This document shows positions 38,914 to 48,533 of a stretch of 64,000 nucleotides of DNA, piece after piece. Positions within the stretch are counted from its first letter, which is position 1, and each line of letters starts with the position of its first letter. Location of the stretch: the NCBI GenBank assembly GCA_963795485.1, contig CAWCIL010000039.1, forward strand, positions 434,001-498,000. Reading direction: 5' to 3'. The notes beneath the pieces were generated by a model. That model ran no database searches and was not told where the DNA came from. It saw nothing but the letters and a program-made list of their open reading frames with translations. Made by a program: the position numbers and the translations under genes. The stretch is from AP-15 sp963795485 (GTDB lineage: Bacteria > Pseudomonadota > Alphaproteobacteria > ATCC43930 > CGMCC-115725).

Positions 38914-39821
38914 TCACACCTGTCGATCGGCCGCCGGAAGCCATGCTGCCGGCGGTTGCGAGCCGGCTGCCGCGGCCTCGATTGCGTTCGGTTCTGGCGG
39001 CTCCACGCGAAACGGATATACGAGCTGCCCGGCCAGAGAGCGCGGCAGCGCCGCCTCGATGCCATAGGCCGCCGGCCATCGGTTCCGCGGCAGGTAGTAG
39101 GTGCCGAAGATCCAGTCGATGCAGGGCAGCATCGAGGCGAAGTTGCGGTCCCGCGGCTCGGCCAGCGTGTGGTGCCAGTGATGGAAGGCGGGGGTCGAGA
39201 CCAGCCATTCCAGCGGGCCCAGCCGCCAGCGCAGATTGGCGTGGATCAGGAAGCCCCACAGGGTCAGCAGCAGCACCAAGAGCGCGGACACGGCACCCCC
39301 CGAGGGGGTGAGCGGGGTGGCCAGCCCGAGAATGTAGACCGGGATCAGCCCGCACAGCCGGGTGAACACATTGTCGATCGGATGGGCGCGGGCGCTGATC
39401 AGGAAATACACCTGCGTCGGGTTATGGTGGACCGAGTGGAAACGCCACAGAAAGGGGATCTCGTGGGTCCAGCGATGGCCCCAATAAAAGCCGATCTCGC
39501 TCACCACCAAGGCTGCTATGGCGCGCGCCCAGATCGGAGAGGCCGCGACCGCCGCATGAAGGCGCCACGGCACGACGAAATGTGCGCCGAGACGGCGACC
39601 AGCGCCAGCAGCGGGGTCAGCAGCAGGCTCGGCACCAGGCCGCTGATGAAAAAGAAGCCGATGTCGCCGGCGAGGCTCTTGCCAAGGATTTTTCGCCGAT
39701 GCAGCCCGAACAGGCCCTCCAGCGGCAGGAAGACCACGGCGAGCAGCAGCAGCCACGCCCCGAGCCGGATCGTGCTGAGCAGCAGTGCGGGAAGATGCTG
39801 ATGGTCGAGGAATGCAGCCAC
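38914..39821 (-). CDS. Fatty acid hydroxylase / sterol desaturase family protein, one frameshift
   Basis: Integral membrane di-iron enzyme of about 302 residues. GTG at 39821 follows GGAGAG. The N-terminal helices (LSTIRLGAWLLLLAVVFLPL) are followed by a break near 39575, and then the eight-histidine signature: GHRWTHE, FHSVHHNPTQVYF, and FHHWHHTLAEPRDRNF. The family hydroxylates or desaturates lipids such as hopanoids, carotenoids or fatty acids; the substrate here is unknown. It converges tightly on the transglycosylase gene (16 bases). Confidence 0.87.
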
Positions 39822-39914
39822 GGCGCTCTCCTGATTGGCCGGTGCGAAGGCCGGTCCGGTCTTCGCGCCCGGGCGAGACCGGGTCCCGTCCAGGCGCGTC
39901 AACCGATAGGCTGA

Positions 39915-40765
39915 TCAGATCGCCGCGTTGCTGTGGGCGCGCCGACGCATCATGATCCCGCCGAGGCCGAGGAGGCCGACGCCGAGCAGCGACAGCGTCG
40001 CCGGCTCCGGCACCACCGGCGTCGTATTCACGCCTTCGAGGAACACCGTCGGCGGCAGATTGGTCGTGCTGCCAGCCGTCACCCCAAGCCAGGAACGTCA
40101 GTATCGCGCTCCCGTCGGTTCAGGTCCGCTGCAGTCGGCGTAAAGGTCAGAGTGACCGAATTCCAATTGATGTTCATTTCCGACGGGGTGCTCATCAGCG
40201 TCGAATCATCCTCCACGATTATCGGTGGTGCCGGTAACCGTGCAGGGATTTGTCGAGTGCAGTCGACACCGATCCCGCCCGTGCCGAGGAACACTTTCCA
40301 CTGCTCGGTGGTGGGGCCGGTGAACCCATGGGATTTGTTGACCGGCTGCCTGCTGGAACTAAAGAGTGTATGTCGTGCCTGCCGTCAGCCCGGTAATGGT
40401 CTGAAAGATCGTGCTCTCGTACTGCGGATTGCCGTCCGCCTGATAGAAGTTGTGCCGGCCGGAACGGTATTCGGAAAGGGGTGCTATAAACACCGTAAAT
40501 ATTGCCATGCGACTGATTGGAATAGCCCTCGGAGCCTTGCTGACCGACATAGATGAGGTTGCTGATCTTGCGCAGCCGCACCGATGGACCAGCCAGTCGG
40601 CTCAGCGTGCGTGAAAAAATCCTTTGGCTGCGTGAACGTGCCGGTGAACTCATTGAAGGTGAGGTTTGTAACCGGCAGCACCACGTCCGCCTGGGCCGAA
40701 TAGGCCAAGCCCAGCGACAGGGCGATGGCGGAGACGCCGATAATGGCTGATTTACGCAACGACAT
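39915..40765 (-). CDS. Exported protein with PEP-CTERM sorting signal, several frameshifts
   Basis: The two ends are clear. The N-terminus is MSLRKSAIIGVSAIALSLGL then AYSAQADVVLPVTNLTFN (signal peptide). The C-terminus read before the TGA at 39915 is VVPEPATLSLLGVGLLGLGG then IMMRRRAHSNAAI, a canonical PEP-CTERM: PEP motif, hydrophobic helix, Arg cluster. In between, four or more frame changes separate Asn/Thr/Gly-rich pieces (SNLIYVGQQGSEGYSNQSHG, STIFQTITGLTAGTTYTL, INWNSVTLTFTPTAADL). Rejoined length is about 283 residues. PEP-CTERM proteins are processed by an exosortase in organisms that make exopolysaccharide; no exosortase is in the window. Confidence 0.72.
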
Positions 40766-41314
40766 CGAAAACTCCTTTGCATCACGCGATAGTGATCAAC
40801 CTTTCCGCGAAGTCGTGGCGATCTATCGCCCGGCTCAGCGGATAGCCTGCTATCAGCAATCGGCGTGCCATCTCAACGATGGCTGATTGATTTATAGATA
40901 ATTTTTCTCAGTTGTTGCTTAATCGACCTGATAACCTACCGAAATACGTGTAAGTTTTTCCGACACATCGCCGGCCGTCACAGCGAGGCCGAACAGATCC
41001 CAGGCCGCTGCCGCCTCGTCGAAAAAAAGCAATTATTTCAGTAGGTTACTATCTAACTCCGGCAGTTCGTGGCGCGAGATCGGAAAGCCGACGACGCCGC
41101 CCGGCAGCCGGGCGTCGCAGAATCGCCTGTAAAGAAAGCTGACAAAAGACAATTCGGACCAAGCCCGCTGCCAGCCGACCGATCCGCTTTGCAGATGGTC
41201 CGGTGCGGCTGCTCGGCGCCTCGACCGCGGCCGGGCGAAACGAGAAGCTCTCGGTGGCCCGAGCGCGCGCGTATCGGTGCCGTCGGCGCGACGCAAAGTC
41301 GCGCGTGCGAACCG
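40766..41314. other. Intergenic region, partly AT-rich
   Basis: About 550 bases between the PEP-CTERM gene start and the MFS gene end. 40790-41040 is clearly AT-richer than the window (for example TTGATTTATAGATAATTTTTC near 40890), as expected for a promoter region of the minus-strand PEP-CTERM gene, but I cannot pick a single promoter. A possible frame at 41033-41296 on the minus strand lacks any recognisable features. Confidence 0.4.
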
Positions 41315-42532
41315 CTATTCGGCGGCGGCTGGCACCACCGGGCGGCGGAAGCGGATGCGCGCGCCGCCGGCGCAAAGGAGGCTCGCCATCAGCAGCGCTG
41401 CGACGACGACCAGCACGAGGCGGGGCCGGCCGGAATCGATGATCATGCCGTACGGCACCGGCATGATCGCCCCGCCCAACGACATGCCCGAGCTGACAAA
41501 GCCGAACACCTTGCCGATCTGGCCGGGCGGGGCCGCGTCCTTGACCATCACGTCGCGCGGGGTGCGGCTCGCCCCGGTCATCAGGCCGCCGGCGAACAGC
41601 ACGGCGACCGTGGTCAGCTCGGCCATCGGCACGATCCCGACCCAAAGGAGGATCGCCGCGGCGCCGATCGTCAGCACGACGACAAACGGCAGATGGCGGT
41701 CGGTGCGGTCGGCGAGCCAGCCCCCCGCCAGCACGCCGCAGATGCTGCCGACCATCCAGCCGGTCAGCGCCGAGGATGCGGCCTCGACCGGCATCGCATA
41801 GGCGCGGTGCAAGATCGTGATCAGCCAGGACTGAATGCCGGCCCCGGCCATCGACGACACCATGAAAAAGGCGAAGAACATCATTACCGACCGCCCGAGC
41901 AGCAGGCGCGCGCCGGAGATTGCCGGCGAGGTCCGTTCGCGCGGCGCGCGGCGCTGGTCGATCAGGATGCGGCTCTGCCACAGGATCGTCAGCACCACCG
42001 GCACGCCGAGGAGCCCGACCAGGGTCAATGCCGAGCGCCAGCCGATCAGCAATGTCAAAGCCGCCGTCGCCGGGGGCGCCACGGCAAAACCGATGCTGCC
42101 GACGAAGGTGTGGAAGGCGAAGGAGCGGCCGAGCTTGGTTCGATCGACCGACCCGCTGAGGATCGAATAGTCGGCCGGGTGGATCACCGAGTTGCCGGCG
42201 CCCGACAGCAGCGCCAGCGCCACGATCTGCCAATAGCTGGTGGCGAACCCCATCGCCGAGACCGACAAGGCCATGGTCAGGGTGCCGCCGACCAGAAACG
42301 GCCGAGCGCCGTAGCGGTCGACGAGAAACCCCATCGGCGTCTGCAGCAGGGCCGCGGCCCCCGACATCACCGCCATCGCCAGGCCGAGCTCGGCAAACGA
42401 CACATCGAAGCTCTTCTGCCAGGCGATGAACACCGGCGGCAGGCAGAGCTGATAATAATGCGATAGGAAATGGCCCGCGCCGAGCAGCGCGTTGACCCGG
42501 GTGTCGCGACCGAATGCCGGAAATTTGAGCAT
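41315..42532 (-). CDS. Major facilitator superfamily transporter
   Basis: Intact 405-residue transporter with about 12 helices. It starts MLKFPAFGRDTRVNALLGAG, has the loop-2/3 signature GFLVDRYGARPFLVGGTLTM, a helix-5 motif around GSIGFAVAPPATAALTLLIG, and the second-half loop ADRTDRHLPFVVVL. It resembles monocarboxylate or FSR-like MFS proteins, but substrate is uncertain. Divergent from the amidohydrolase gene across about 200 bases, which suggests it might import the substrate of that enzyme; this is inference only. Confidence 0.9.
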   Translation of the reverse strand: MLKFPAFGRDTRVNALLGAGHFLSHYYQLCLPPVFIAWQKSFDVSFAELGLAMAVMSGAAALLQTPMGFLVDRYGARPFLVGGTLTMALSVSAMGFATSYWQIVALALLSGAGNSVIHPADYSILSGSVDRTKLGRSFAFHTFVGSIGFAVAPPATAALTLLIGWRSALTLVGLLGVPVVLTILWQSRILIDQRRAPRERTSPAISGARLLLGRSVMMFFAFFMVSSMAGAGIQSWLITILHRAYAMPVEAASSALTGWMVGSICGVLAGGWLADRTDRHLPFVVVLTIGAAAILLWVGIVPMAELTTVAVLFAGGLMTGASRTPRDVMVKDAAPPGQIGKVFGFVSSGMSLGGAIMPVPYGMIIDSGRPRLVLVVVAALLMASLLCAGGARIRFRRPVVPAAAE

Positions 42533-42740
42533 CGGCCATCGTGCTACAAACCGGGCACGCGGTCGAGTGCCGAAACCGGCGGTTGCCCCTCGGCGCGCGC
42601 GAGACAGGTTTGCCGAAATCGCGCACCGCACGGCGCGGACCGGCCCCGCGGCTTGACGCCGCGGGTGGGGCGCACTAGCGTCCCAGACTGCGCTCAAAGT
42701 CGGGCCGGCGGCGGTCCGGCGCGAACAGAGGAGGTCACCA

Positions 42741-43887
42741 ATGGCGGCGTACAAGCTGATCTCGGCGGATTCCCATATCGTCGAGCCGCCGGACATGTAT
42801 GCGACCCGGATCGAGCCCAAATTCCGCGACCGCGCGCCCAAAATGGAGCGGCGCAAGACCGAGGCCGGCCGCGAATACGACGCCTGGATGATCGACGGCG
42901 TGCAGGTCGGCACCCTGGGCGCGGTGATGCAGGCCGGCCAGCGCTTCGAAGACCCCTCGCAGATCGATTTTCTCGGTATCTGGGAGGATGTCCGCAAGGG
43001 CGGCTACGACGCGCATGCGATGATCGCCGAGAACGAGGAGGACGGGGTGTGGGGGTCCTGCCTGCAGCCGAGCCAGGGCCTTTTCTGGTACCGCGTGCCC
43101 GACAGCGCCTTGCTGACCGAAATCTGCCGCGTCTACAACGACTGGATCACCGATTTCTGCAAGCCCTATCCCGAGCGGCTGAAGGGCATCGCGATGCTCA
43201 ACGTCGACGATGTCGAGGAGGGCTGCCGCGAGCTCGAACGCATCAAAAAGCTCGGGCTGGTCGGCGCTTTCATCCCGGTCTCGCCCTTGCCTGACAAGCC
43301 CTATCGCGACCCGTCCTACGACCGGCTGTGGGCGACCGCGCAGGACCACGACATGCCGCTCCTGATGCACATTGCCACCAACCGCTCCGGCGTTCCCGGT
43401 TGCGAATTCACGATGAATGTCGGCGAGCTGACCGGGGCCGGCCGCTCGACCACCGACCATTGGGTGCGCTACTCGCTGTCGGCGATGGTGTTCGCCGGCG
43501 TGTTCGACCGCTTTCCAAAGCTCAAGGTCGGCTCGGTCGAGCACGAGACCGCGTGGATCCCGCACTGGCTGAAGCAGATGGACTTCACCTATCGCGAGCG
43601 GCCGGTCTTCACCAAAGGCTGGAAGTCGCAAAGCGGCATGCTGCCGAGCGATTATTGGCAGCGCAACATGTTCGTCGAGTTCATGGAGGACGATCTCGGC
43701 GTCGAGCTGCGCAAATACATCGGGGTCGACAACATGTTGTGGGGCAGCGACTTCCCGCACGCCGAAATCGACCTGGCCGCAATCGAAGCAGTTCCTCGAC
43801 CGGATCTTCGAGGGCGTCCCCGAGGCGGACCGGCGCAAAATCACCGCCGACAACGCCGCCAAGCTGTTCGGCTTCCACCCCAACTAG
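42741..43887 (+). CDS. Amidohydrolase-2 family metal-dependent hydrolase/decarboxylase, one homopolymer frameshift
   Basis: About 381 residues with a GAGGAGGT ribosome site. It starts AAYKLISADSHIVEPPDMYA, whose DSHI takes the place of the HxH metal site in this subfamily. Next are PLLMHIATNRSGVPG, FPKLKVGSVEHETAWIPHWL and DNMLWGSDFPHAE, a typical amidohydrolase-2 end. The AAA at 43765-43767 shifts the frame; with two A the protein continues STWPQSKQFLDRIFEGVPEA and ends KLFGFHPN at TAG 43885-43887. The subfamily includes ACMSD-like and gamma-resorcylate decarboxylases. Confidence 0.88.
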
Positions 43888-43929
43888 CCAGCCAACCCAC
43901 AAGAACATACCCGAAAAAGCACCTCCGAT

Positions 43930-44020
43930 GTCTTGCCCGGCCTTGTGCCGGGCATCCACGGCAAGCGGCAGCAGCTCGCCAGCGAATCCTGGATGGCCGG
44001 GACAAACCCGGCCATGACTG
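43930..44020. repeat. Dispersed inverted repeat, family B
   Basis: TCTTGCCCGGCCTTGTGCCG-GGCATCCACG at the left and CCTGGATGGCCGGGACAAAC-CCGGCCATGAC at the right, each with an internal hairpin (CCCGG...CCGGG and GGCCGGG...CCCGGCC). This CGGCCATGACG type of intergenic element is common in Bradyrhizobium-like and related genomes. It separates the amidohydrolase and Rieske genes. Confidence 0.75.
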
Positions 44021-44036
44021 TAATTAGGTACGACCC

Positions 44037-44357
44037 ATGCCCGATAGCTTCGTCGCGGTGGCCAAGGCGTCGGAACTGCCGCCGGGCCAGATGAAGTGGG
44101 TCGCGGTCAACGGCGAGCGCGTCGTGCTGGCGAATGTCGATGGCGTCATCTACGCATTGCGCGACGTGTGCGGGCACAAGAACGCGCCATTGTCGCGCGG
44201 CCGGCTGAGCGGCTGCCTGATCGAGTGCCCGCTACATTTCGCCCAGTTCGACGTGCGCACCGGCGAATTGGTCAACGGCCCGGTCTCGACCGCCGTGCCG
44301 GTCTACGAAGTGCGGGTCGAAAGCGACACCGTCTATGTGATGCGGGAGGCGATGTGA
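44037..44357 (+). CDS. Rieske-type [2Fe-2S] ferredoxin
   Basis: A 106-residue soluble Rieske protein. The cluster ligands are CGHKNAPLSRGRLSG and CLIECPLHFAQFDVRTGE, that is C-x-H and C-x2-H. The length and absence of a membrane helix match ferredoxin components of ring-hydroxylating dioxygenases or NirD-like proteins. No oxygenase alpha subunit or reductase is adjacent. The ATG at 44037 gives PDSFVAVAKASELPPGQMKW, the normal start. Confidence 0.92.
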   Translation: MPDSFVAVAKASELPPGQMKWVAVNGERVVLANVDGVIYALRDVCGHKNAPLSRGRLSGCLIECPLHFAQFDVRTGELVNGPVSTAVPVYEVRVESDTVYVMREAM

Positions 44358-44549
44358 GTCGGAGGCGACGGCCGCTCGAAGACCGGCCGCCGATGGATTG
44401 AACCCGCGGATAACGCTGCCCAGCGAGCGGCGCTGCCTGACACACCCAGACATAAGCTGCGCTGCAACGGGTCGAGAACGTTCGGCCGCATCCCCCGTCG
44501 CCTGCCGCTCGGCCAGGATAACGGCCGAGCGGCAGTCGGCTGGGATCGA

Positions 44550-45110
44550 TCAATCAACCCGTGGGCCGTAGACACCCGTAAAGGAGACGTTGCAGCCCGG
44601 AACGTCGAACCAGTTGGTGATCTTGCCGGTGATCGTGACGACCGGCGTCGAGGCGACAACAGTGGCCGGTGTTACTGTCAGGCTGTAGGTTCCGGTGTAG
44701 TCAAAAAATTTGGCGCGGCTGTTCGCCGCAAAGCCCTCGAAATTCCCGGCGCCGTGCATCTGGTGCACCGTCGCTTCGCTGGTATTTTCCAGCGTGAATG
44801 CGGAACGCAGATAGACCCACGAGAGAAAAGTAGCGGTGTCGGTGCTGGCAATCTTCGGGCGGAAGATGGAGACTTCCACGTCGCCCGGAGCGGCCCCGGC
44901 AACAGCCGCGCCGCCCGGAGCGGCCCCCTCAATAGAAGCGCACGCAGTCGTCGCCGCAGTGACCGTAATAATTCCCTGCCACACCAGCTGACTGTCCAGC
45001 GCGAGGGCCGCAGGTGGCAGCGACACCAGCGCCAGGGATATGCCCCCCGCCGTCGTTACCGCCAGGCGTCGTCCGCGCGACGTTTTCTTCGCCTCGATGT
45101 TCTTGGGCAT
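44550..45110 (-). CDS. Exported protein of unknown function
   Basis: 186 residues, not recognised. The N-terminus is basic then hydrophobic (KKTSRGRRLAVTTAGGISLA-LVSLPPAALALD), a secretion signal. The mature part is rich in Thr, Ala and Ser with beta-strand character: QLVWQGIITVTAATTAC, FRPKIASTDTATFLSWVYLR, and TYSLTVTPATVVASTPVVTI. It has two cysteines (TACASIEG and VPGCNVSF) that could form a disulfide, and an internal Ala/Gly/Pro repeat (GAAPGGAAVAGAAPGD). It could be a surface or appendage-type subunit, but there is no partner. The gene is intact and flanked by low-content spacers. Confidence 0.72.
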   Translation of the reverse strand: MPKNIEAKKTSRGRRLAVTTAGGISLALVSLPPAALALDSQLVWQGIITVTAATTACASIEGAAPGGAAVAGAAPGDVEVSIFRPKIASTDTATFLSWVYLRSAFTLENTSEATVHQMHGAGNFEGFAANSRAKFFDYTGTYSLTVTPATVVASTPVVTITGKITNWFDVPGCNVSFTGVYGPRVD

Positions 45111-45357
45111 GCTTGTGCTCTCCCGAATCCAACGTCAGTCGTTCGATTGGAGCTTGCCTGGCTGCTCGCTGCCGGCCCGACCTTAACCGATCGTGCCAAG
45201 CCCGGATTTCACGCAGAAAACGATAATCGCACGATTCGGGCGGTTTGGCAACAGTATTCGGCCGAGGTCAGCGCGCTCGGGGTGATGTAAACCTTAACGC
45301 ATTTACTCCGACCGGGTGCTTTTTCGGGTCTTCACCAAATCATCATTCAGCGCCGAC

Positions 45358-46296
45358 TTACCCGGCGGCTTGCGGGCGGTGGCGCTTGACGGCTTCGGGG
45401 TTGGTCGAGTCGGCGCCCATATAGACGCCGCGCTCCCATTGGCGCTTCAGCGGATCGACGACGTTCAGCGCCATATGGCCGATGTGCTGGATCTCGATTT
45501 CGACGGTCTCGCCGTCCTGCAACGCACCGAGCCCCTCGTGATTGGTGCCGCAGGCGATCAGGTCGCCCGAGTTCAAGGTCATCACCGTCGAGGCGAACTC
45601 GATCAGCTCCGGCACCCGGTGCTCCATGTCGTCGGTATTGTAGTGATGGCGCAACTGGCCGTCGTTCCAGAAGCGCACGACGAGGTTGTTGGGCTCGGCG
45701 ATTTCGTCGGCGGTGGCGATGCACGGGCCGATCGGGGCAAAGGTATCGAACGACTTGCCGAGCCAGCTGCCGGCCTTCCAGGTGCGCCGCCCCTCGCCGC
45801 GCGCCGACACGTCGATCAGGCAGGTGTAGCCGAACACCGCGCTGCGCCAATCCGCCTGGGCGACTTTTTTGGCCGGCCCCTTGATCACCAGCGCCAGCTC
45901 GGCCTCGTGCATGAAGATCCACGGCTCGGTGAATTCGGGCAGGCGGATCGTGTCGCCAGGCCCGACCACGGCTTCGGGGTTCTTAAGGAACATGTTGAGC
46001 GGCCGCGCCTCGCGCTGCGCGTGCTCCCAGTAATTGGCGATGCAGCACAGGATCTTGCCGGGCCGCGGCAACGGCGGGCATAGCCTGACCGAAGCTAGCG
46101 GCACTGCCTCGCCCTCATTTGCCAGGCGCTCGAGCGCCGGGCGCAGCCGGTCGAACCCGTCGATCAAATTCTGCATCGTCGATTGCGGCGTCGTCCCGCG
46201 TTCGACCGTGTCGGCGAGGCTGACCACCCCACGCTCGGTCAACAGCCCCGGCAGCGGCTCGCCGTGCCCAGCCGCCTCGAACAGCACCAGCTTCAT
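45358..46296 (-). CDS. Fumarylacetoacetate hydrolase family protein
   Basis: Intact 312-residue protein. ATG at 46296 follows GGGAGGGG. The FAH fold is shown by RPGKILCCIANYWEHAQREA, EPWIFMHEAELALVIKGPAK (metal-ligand Glu pair), VFGYTCLIDVSARGEGRRTW, IATADEIAEPNNLVVRFWND and IACGTNHEGLGALQDGETVE. The family hydrolyses C-C bonds of oxo-acids or isomerises or decarboxylates homoprotocatechuate products. It is divergent from two TauD/TfdA oxygenases across 129 bases, which suggests one catabolic unit for a small aromatic or ether compound; the substrate is not known. Confidence 0.93.
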   Translation of the reverse strand: MKLVLFEAAGHGEPLPGLLTERGVVSLADTVERGTTPQSTMQNLIDGFDRLRPALERLANEGEAVPLASVRLCPPLPRPGKILCCIANYWEHAQREARPLNMFLKNPEAVVGPGDTIRLPEFTEPWIFMHEAELALVIKGPAKKVAQADWRSAVFGYTCLIDVSARGEGRRTWKAGSWLGKSFDTFAPIGPCIATADEIAEPNNLVVRFWNDGQLRHHYNTDDMEHRVPELIEFASTVMTLNSGDLIACGTNHEGLGALQDGETVEIEIQHIGHMALNVVDPLKRQWERGVYMGADSTNPEAVKRHRPQAAG

Positions 46297-46425
46297 GATC
46301 CCCTCCCGAACCGCTCCGGGGCCGAGATTAGCGGCTCCGGCGCATGGCAACCATCGCCATTCTCGGGTTGACGCCGCGCCGCGCACGGGCCGAACGTCTG
46401 GCGAGCACGAGGATCGGAGAAAGCC

Positions 46426-47277
46426 ATGGAAATTCGCCGCATGGGGCCGCAGATCGGCGTCGAGGTGACCGGCGTCGATGTCAAGACCCTCGACGAGGCG
46501 AGCTTTGCGCCGATCTATCGGGCATGGCTCGACGGCAACGTCATGGTGGTGCGCGACCAGGAGCTGACGATCCCCGATTTCCTGCGCTACAGCCGCCGCT
46601 TTGGCCCGGTCGTGCCGCATCCGTCGAAATCGACGCGCAACCAGGACTATCCCGAGATCACGATGCTCGGCGTCGGCAAATTCGACGCCGACGGCAAGTT
46701 GCGCGACGAGATCTACCGCCGCGGCGCCGAGGGCTGGCACACCGACGGCGCCTACAACCAGGCCCCGTTCAAGGCGACCCAGCTCTACGCGCTGGCGGTG
46801 CCGAGCCGCGGCGGCAACACCTTGTTCGCCAACGCCTATGCCGCCTATCAGGCATTGCCGCAGCGGCTCAAGGAGCGGCTCGACGGGGTGACCGGCGCCT
46901 TTTCCTATGGCGGCCGTCGCGGCAAGGCGCGGCTCCTGAACCCGGAGGACCAGGACTGGACCCCGGTGTTCCACCCGATCGTCCGCACCCACCCGGAGAC
47001 CGGGCGCAAATCGCTCTATTTCGATCCAGGCAAGATCTGCTGGCTGGTCGGCATCGAGGAGCAGGAAAGCGATGCGCTGATCGCCGAGCTGAAGGAGCGC
47101 ATGATCACCCCCGACGCCGAGTACCACCACGTCTGGCGCAAGGGCGACATCGTGATCTGGGACAACCGCTGCTCGTACCACAAGGCCGCCGGCGACTACC
47201 CGCCCGAGGAAGACCGCATCCATTGGCGGGTGTCGATCAACGATTTCGGCGTCGAAGCCCTGGAAGCGGCGGAGTAG
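46426..47277 (+). CDS. TauD/TfdA-family Fe(II)/2-oxoglutarate dioxygenase, copy 1
   Basis: A 283-residue dioxygenase. The Fe ligands are in GWHTDGAYNQAPFKATQLYA (HxD) and NRCSYHKAAGDYPPEEDRIH (distal His), and the 2-oxoglutarate-binding Arg follows in HWRVSI. The N-terminus (GPQIGVEVTGVDVKTLDEAS) is typical of TfdA/TauD. It has a GGAGAAAG site. It is followed after five bases by a second, clearly different member, so the two form an operon. The family hydroxylates taurine, 2,4-D, alkyl sulfates or similar; substrate unknown. Confidence 0.93.
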   Translation: MEIRRMGPQIGVEVTGVDVKTLDEASFAPIYRAWLDGNVMVVRDQELTIPDFLRYSRRFGPVVPHPSKSTRNQDYPEITMLGVGKFDADGKLRDEIYRRGAEGWHTDGAYNQAPFKATQLYALAVPSRGGNTLFANAYAAYQALPQRLKERLDGVTGAFSYGGRRGKARLLNPEDQDWTPVFHPIVRTHPETGRKSLYFDPGKICWLVGIEEQESDALIAELKERMITPDAEYHHVWRKGDIVIWDNRCSYHKAAGDYPPEEDRIHWRVSINDFGVEALEAAE

Positions 47278-47282
47278 CGCGC

Positions 47283-48176
47283 ATGACCATCGAGATCGTC
47301 CCGTTCGCGGCCGGGCTCGGCGCCGAGATTCGCGGCGTCGACATCCGCGAGCCGCTTCCCCTCGACGCTCGCGACGCGATCCGCGCCGCCTGGCTCGAGC
47401 ATCTGGTGCTGCGGTTTCGCGACCAGCCGATGACCGACGCGCAGCACATGGCGTTCACCCGCCAGTTCGGCGAGCTCGAATTCAACCCGGCAGCGCTGAT
47501 CGCCAGGCAATACGGCGTCGAGACCCAAACCCAAGGCCGGCGCCGCGAGATTCCGCCGGAAATCTCGGTCATTTCGAACATCGTCGAAGACGGCAGGGCG
47601 ATCGGCGGGCTCGGCGACGGCGAGGCGTTCTGGCACACCGACAGCTCGTTTGTCGACGTACCGCCGGCGGCGAGCCTGCTGCGCTCGCTCGAAATCCCGC
47701 CGCCGAGCCCACGCGGCAACGGCGCCACCTATTTCCTCAATATGTATTCGGCCTATGACATGCTGCCGCAGGAGACCAAGCGGCGGATCGCCGGCCTGAC
47801 CATGATCCATGCCGCGACGCATTCGAGCGGCGGCAAGGCGCATCAAGGGTTCGAGACCGTCGCCGACGTCAGCAAGGTGCCGGGCGCGCATCAGCCAATG
47901 GTGCGCACCCATCCCGAGACCGGGAAGAAAGCGCTGTTTCTCGGCCGGCGGATCAACGCCTATGTCCTCGGGCTTTCGGTCGCAGACAGCGAGGCGCTGC
48001 TCGACGAGTTGTGGGCGCATGTGACGCAGGAGAAGTTCACCTGGCGCCAGGATTGGCGGGTCGGCGACCTGATCTGGTGGGACAATCGCTGCGCGATGCA
48101 CCGCCGCGACGCCTTCGACCCGGCGAGCCGCCGGCTGATGCACCGCACCCAGCTCAAGGGCACCCGGCCGGTCTGA
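47283..48176 (+). CDS. TauD/TfdA-family Fe(II)/2-oxoglutarate dioxygenase, copy 2
   Basis: A 297-residue dioxygenase. Start TTIE-type MTIEIVPFAAGLGAEIRGVD, Fe ligands in AFWHTDSSFVDVPPAASLLR (HxD) and DNRCAMHRRDAFDPASRRLM (distal His), with 2-oxoglutarate Arg in MHRTQLKG. Substantially diverged from the upstream copy (start, spacing between HxD and distal His, and tail), so this is an old duplication or two independent recruits. Intact, with only five bases between it and copy 1. Confidence 0.93.
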   Translation: MTIEIVPFAAGLGAEIRGVDIREPLPLDARDAIRAAWLEHLVLRFRDQPMTDAQHMAFTRQFGELEFNPAALIARQYGVETQTQGRRREIPPEISVISNIVEDGRAIGGLGDGEAFWHTDSSFVDVPPAASLLRSLEIPPPSPRGNGATYFLNMYSAYDMLPQETKRRIAGLTMIHAATHSSGGKAHQGFETVADVSKVPGAHQPMVRTHPETGKKALFLGRRINAYVLGLSVADSEALLDELWAHVTQEKFTWRQDWRVGDLIWWDNRCAMHRRDAFDPASRRLMHRTQLKGTRPV

Positions 48177-48225
48177 GGTTCGGATCTGAGGTTCGGGTCC
48201 CGAATGGCTGCTGATCCCGAGGCGC

Positions 48226-48456
48226 TCAGCGCGGCGGCGAGCGAACCACCGACTTGATCGCGCCGCGCGGCCGTCCCGAGACTTCGGCGATCTTGCGGTC
48301 TTCGGCCTCGAGGTACGGCTTGACGACGGCATCCCCATCGAGGCCGCCGAGCTCGGAACGCGGCACCTTGCGATTCGAGCTGCGCGCGCCGTCCTCATAG
48401 GACACGTCGAAGAAGACAAAGCCGCCGCCGTTGGCGGCCTTCTCGCGTCTGCGCAT
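48226..48456 (-). CDS. Small conserved-looking protein of unknown function
   Basis: 76 residues. It opens with a basic stretch (MRRREKAANGGG), then a likely beta segment FVFFDVSYEDGARSSNRKVP, and ends with AEDRKIAEVSGRPRGAIKSV. It has no membrane helix, signal or known motif; a SGRPRG segment could contact nucleic acid. Intact with an ATG start. It is convergent with the dioxygenase pair and heads a run of small minus-strand genes. Confidence 0.6.
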   Translation of the reverse strand: MRRREKAANGGGFVFFDVSYEDGARSSNRKVPRSELGGLDGDAVVKPYLEAEDRKIAEVSGRPRGAIKSVVRSPPR

Positions 48457-48533
48457 CGTTTCACCTCATGGATCGTGGTCGGTTCGGCGCCGGCCCAACG
48501 GCGCAGCACCGGCGATTCAATCAGCCTGCCGGG

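Noticed and set aside
41033..41296. Possible 87-residue gene on the minus strand
   Set aside because: No ribosome site, Arg-rich low-information composition, no recognisable motif.
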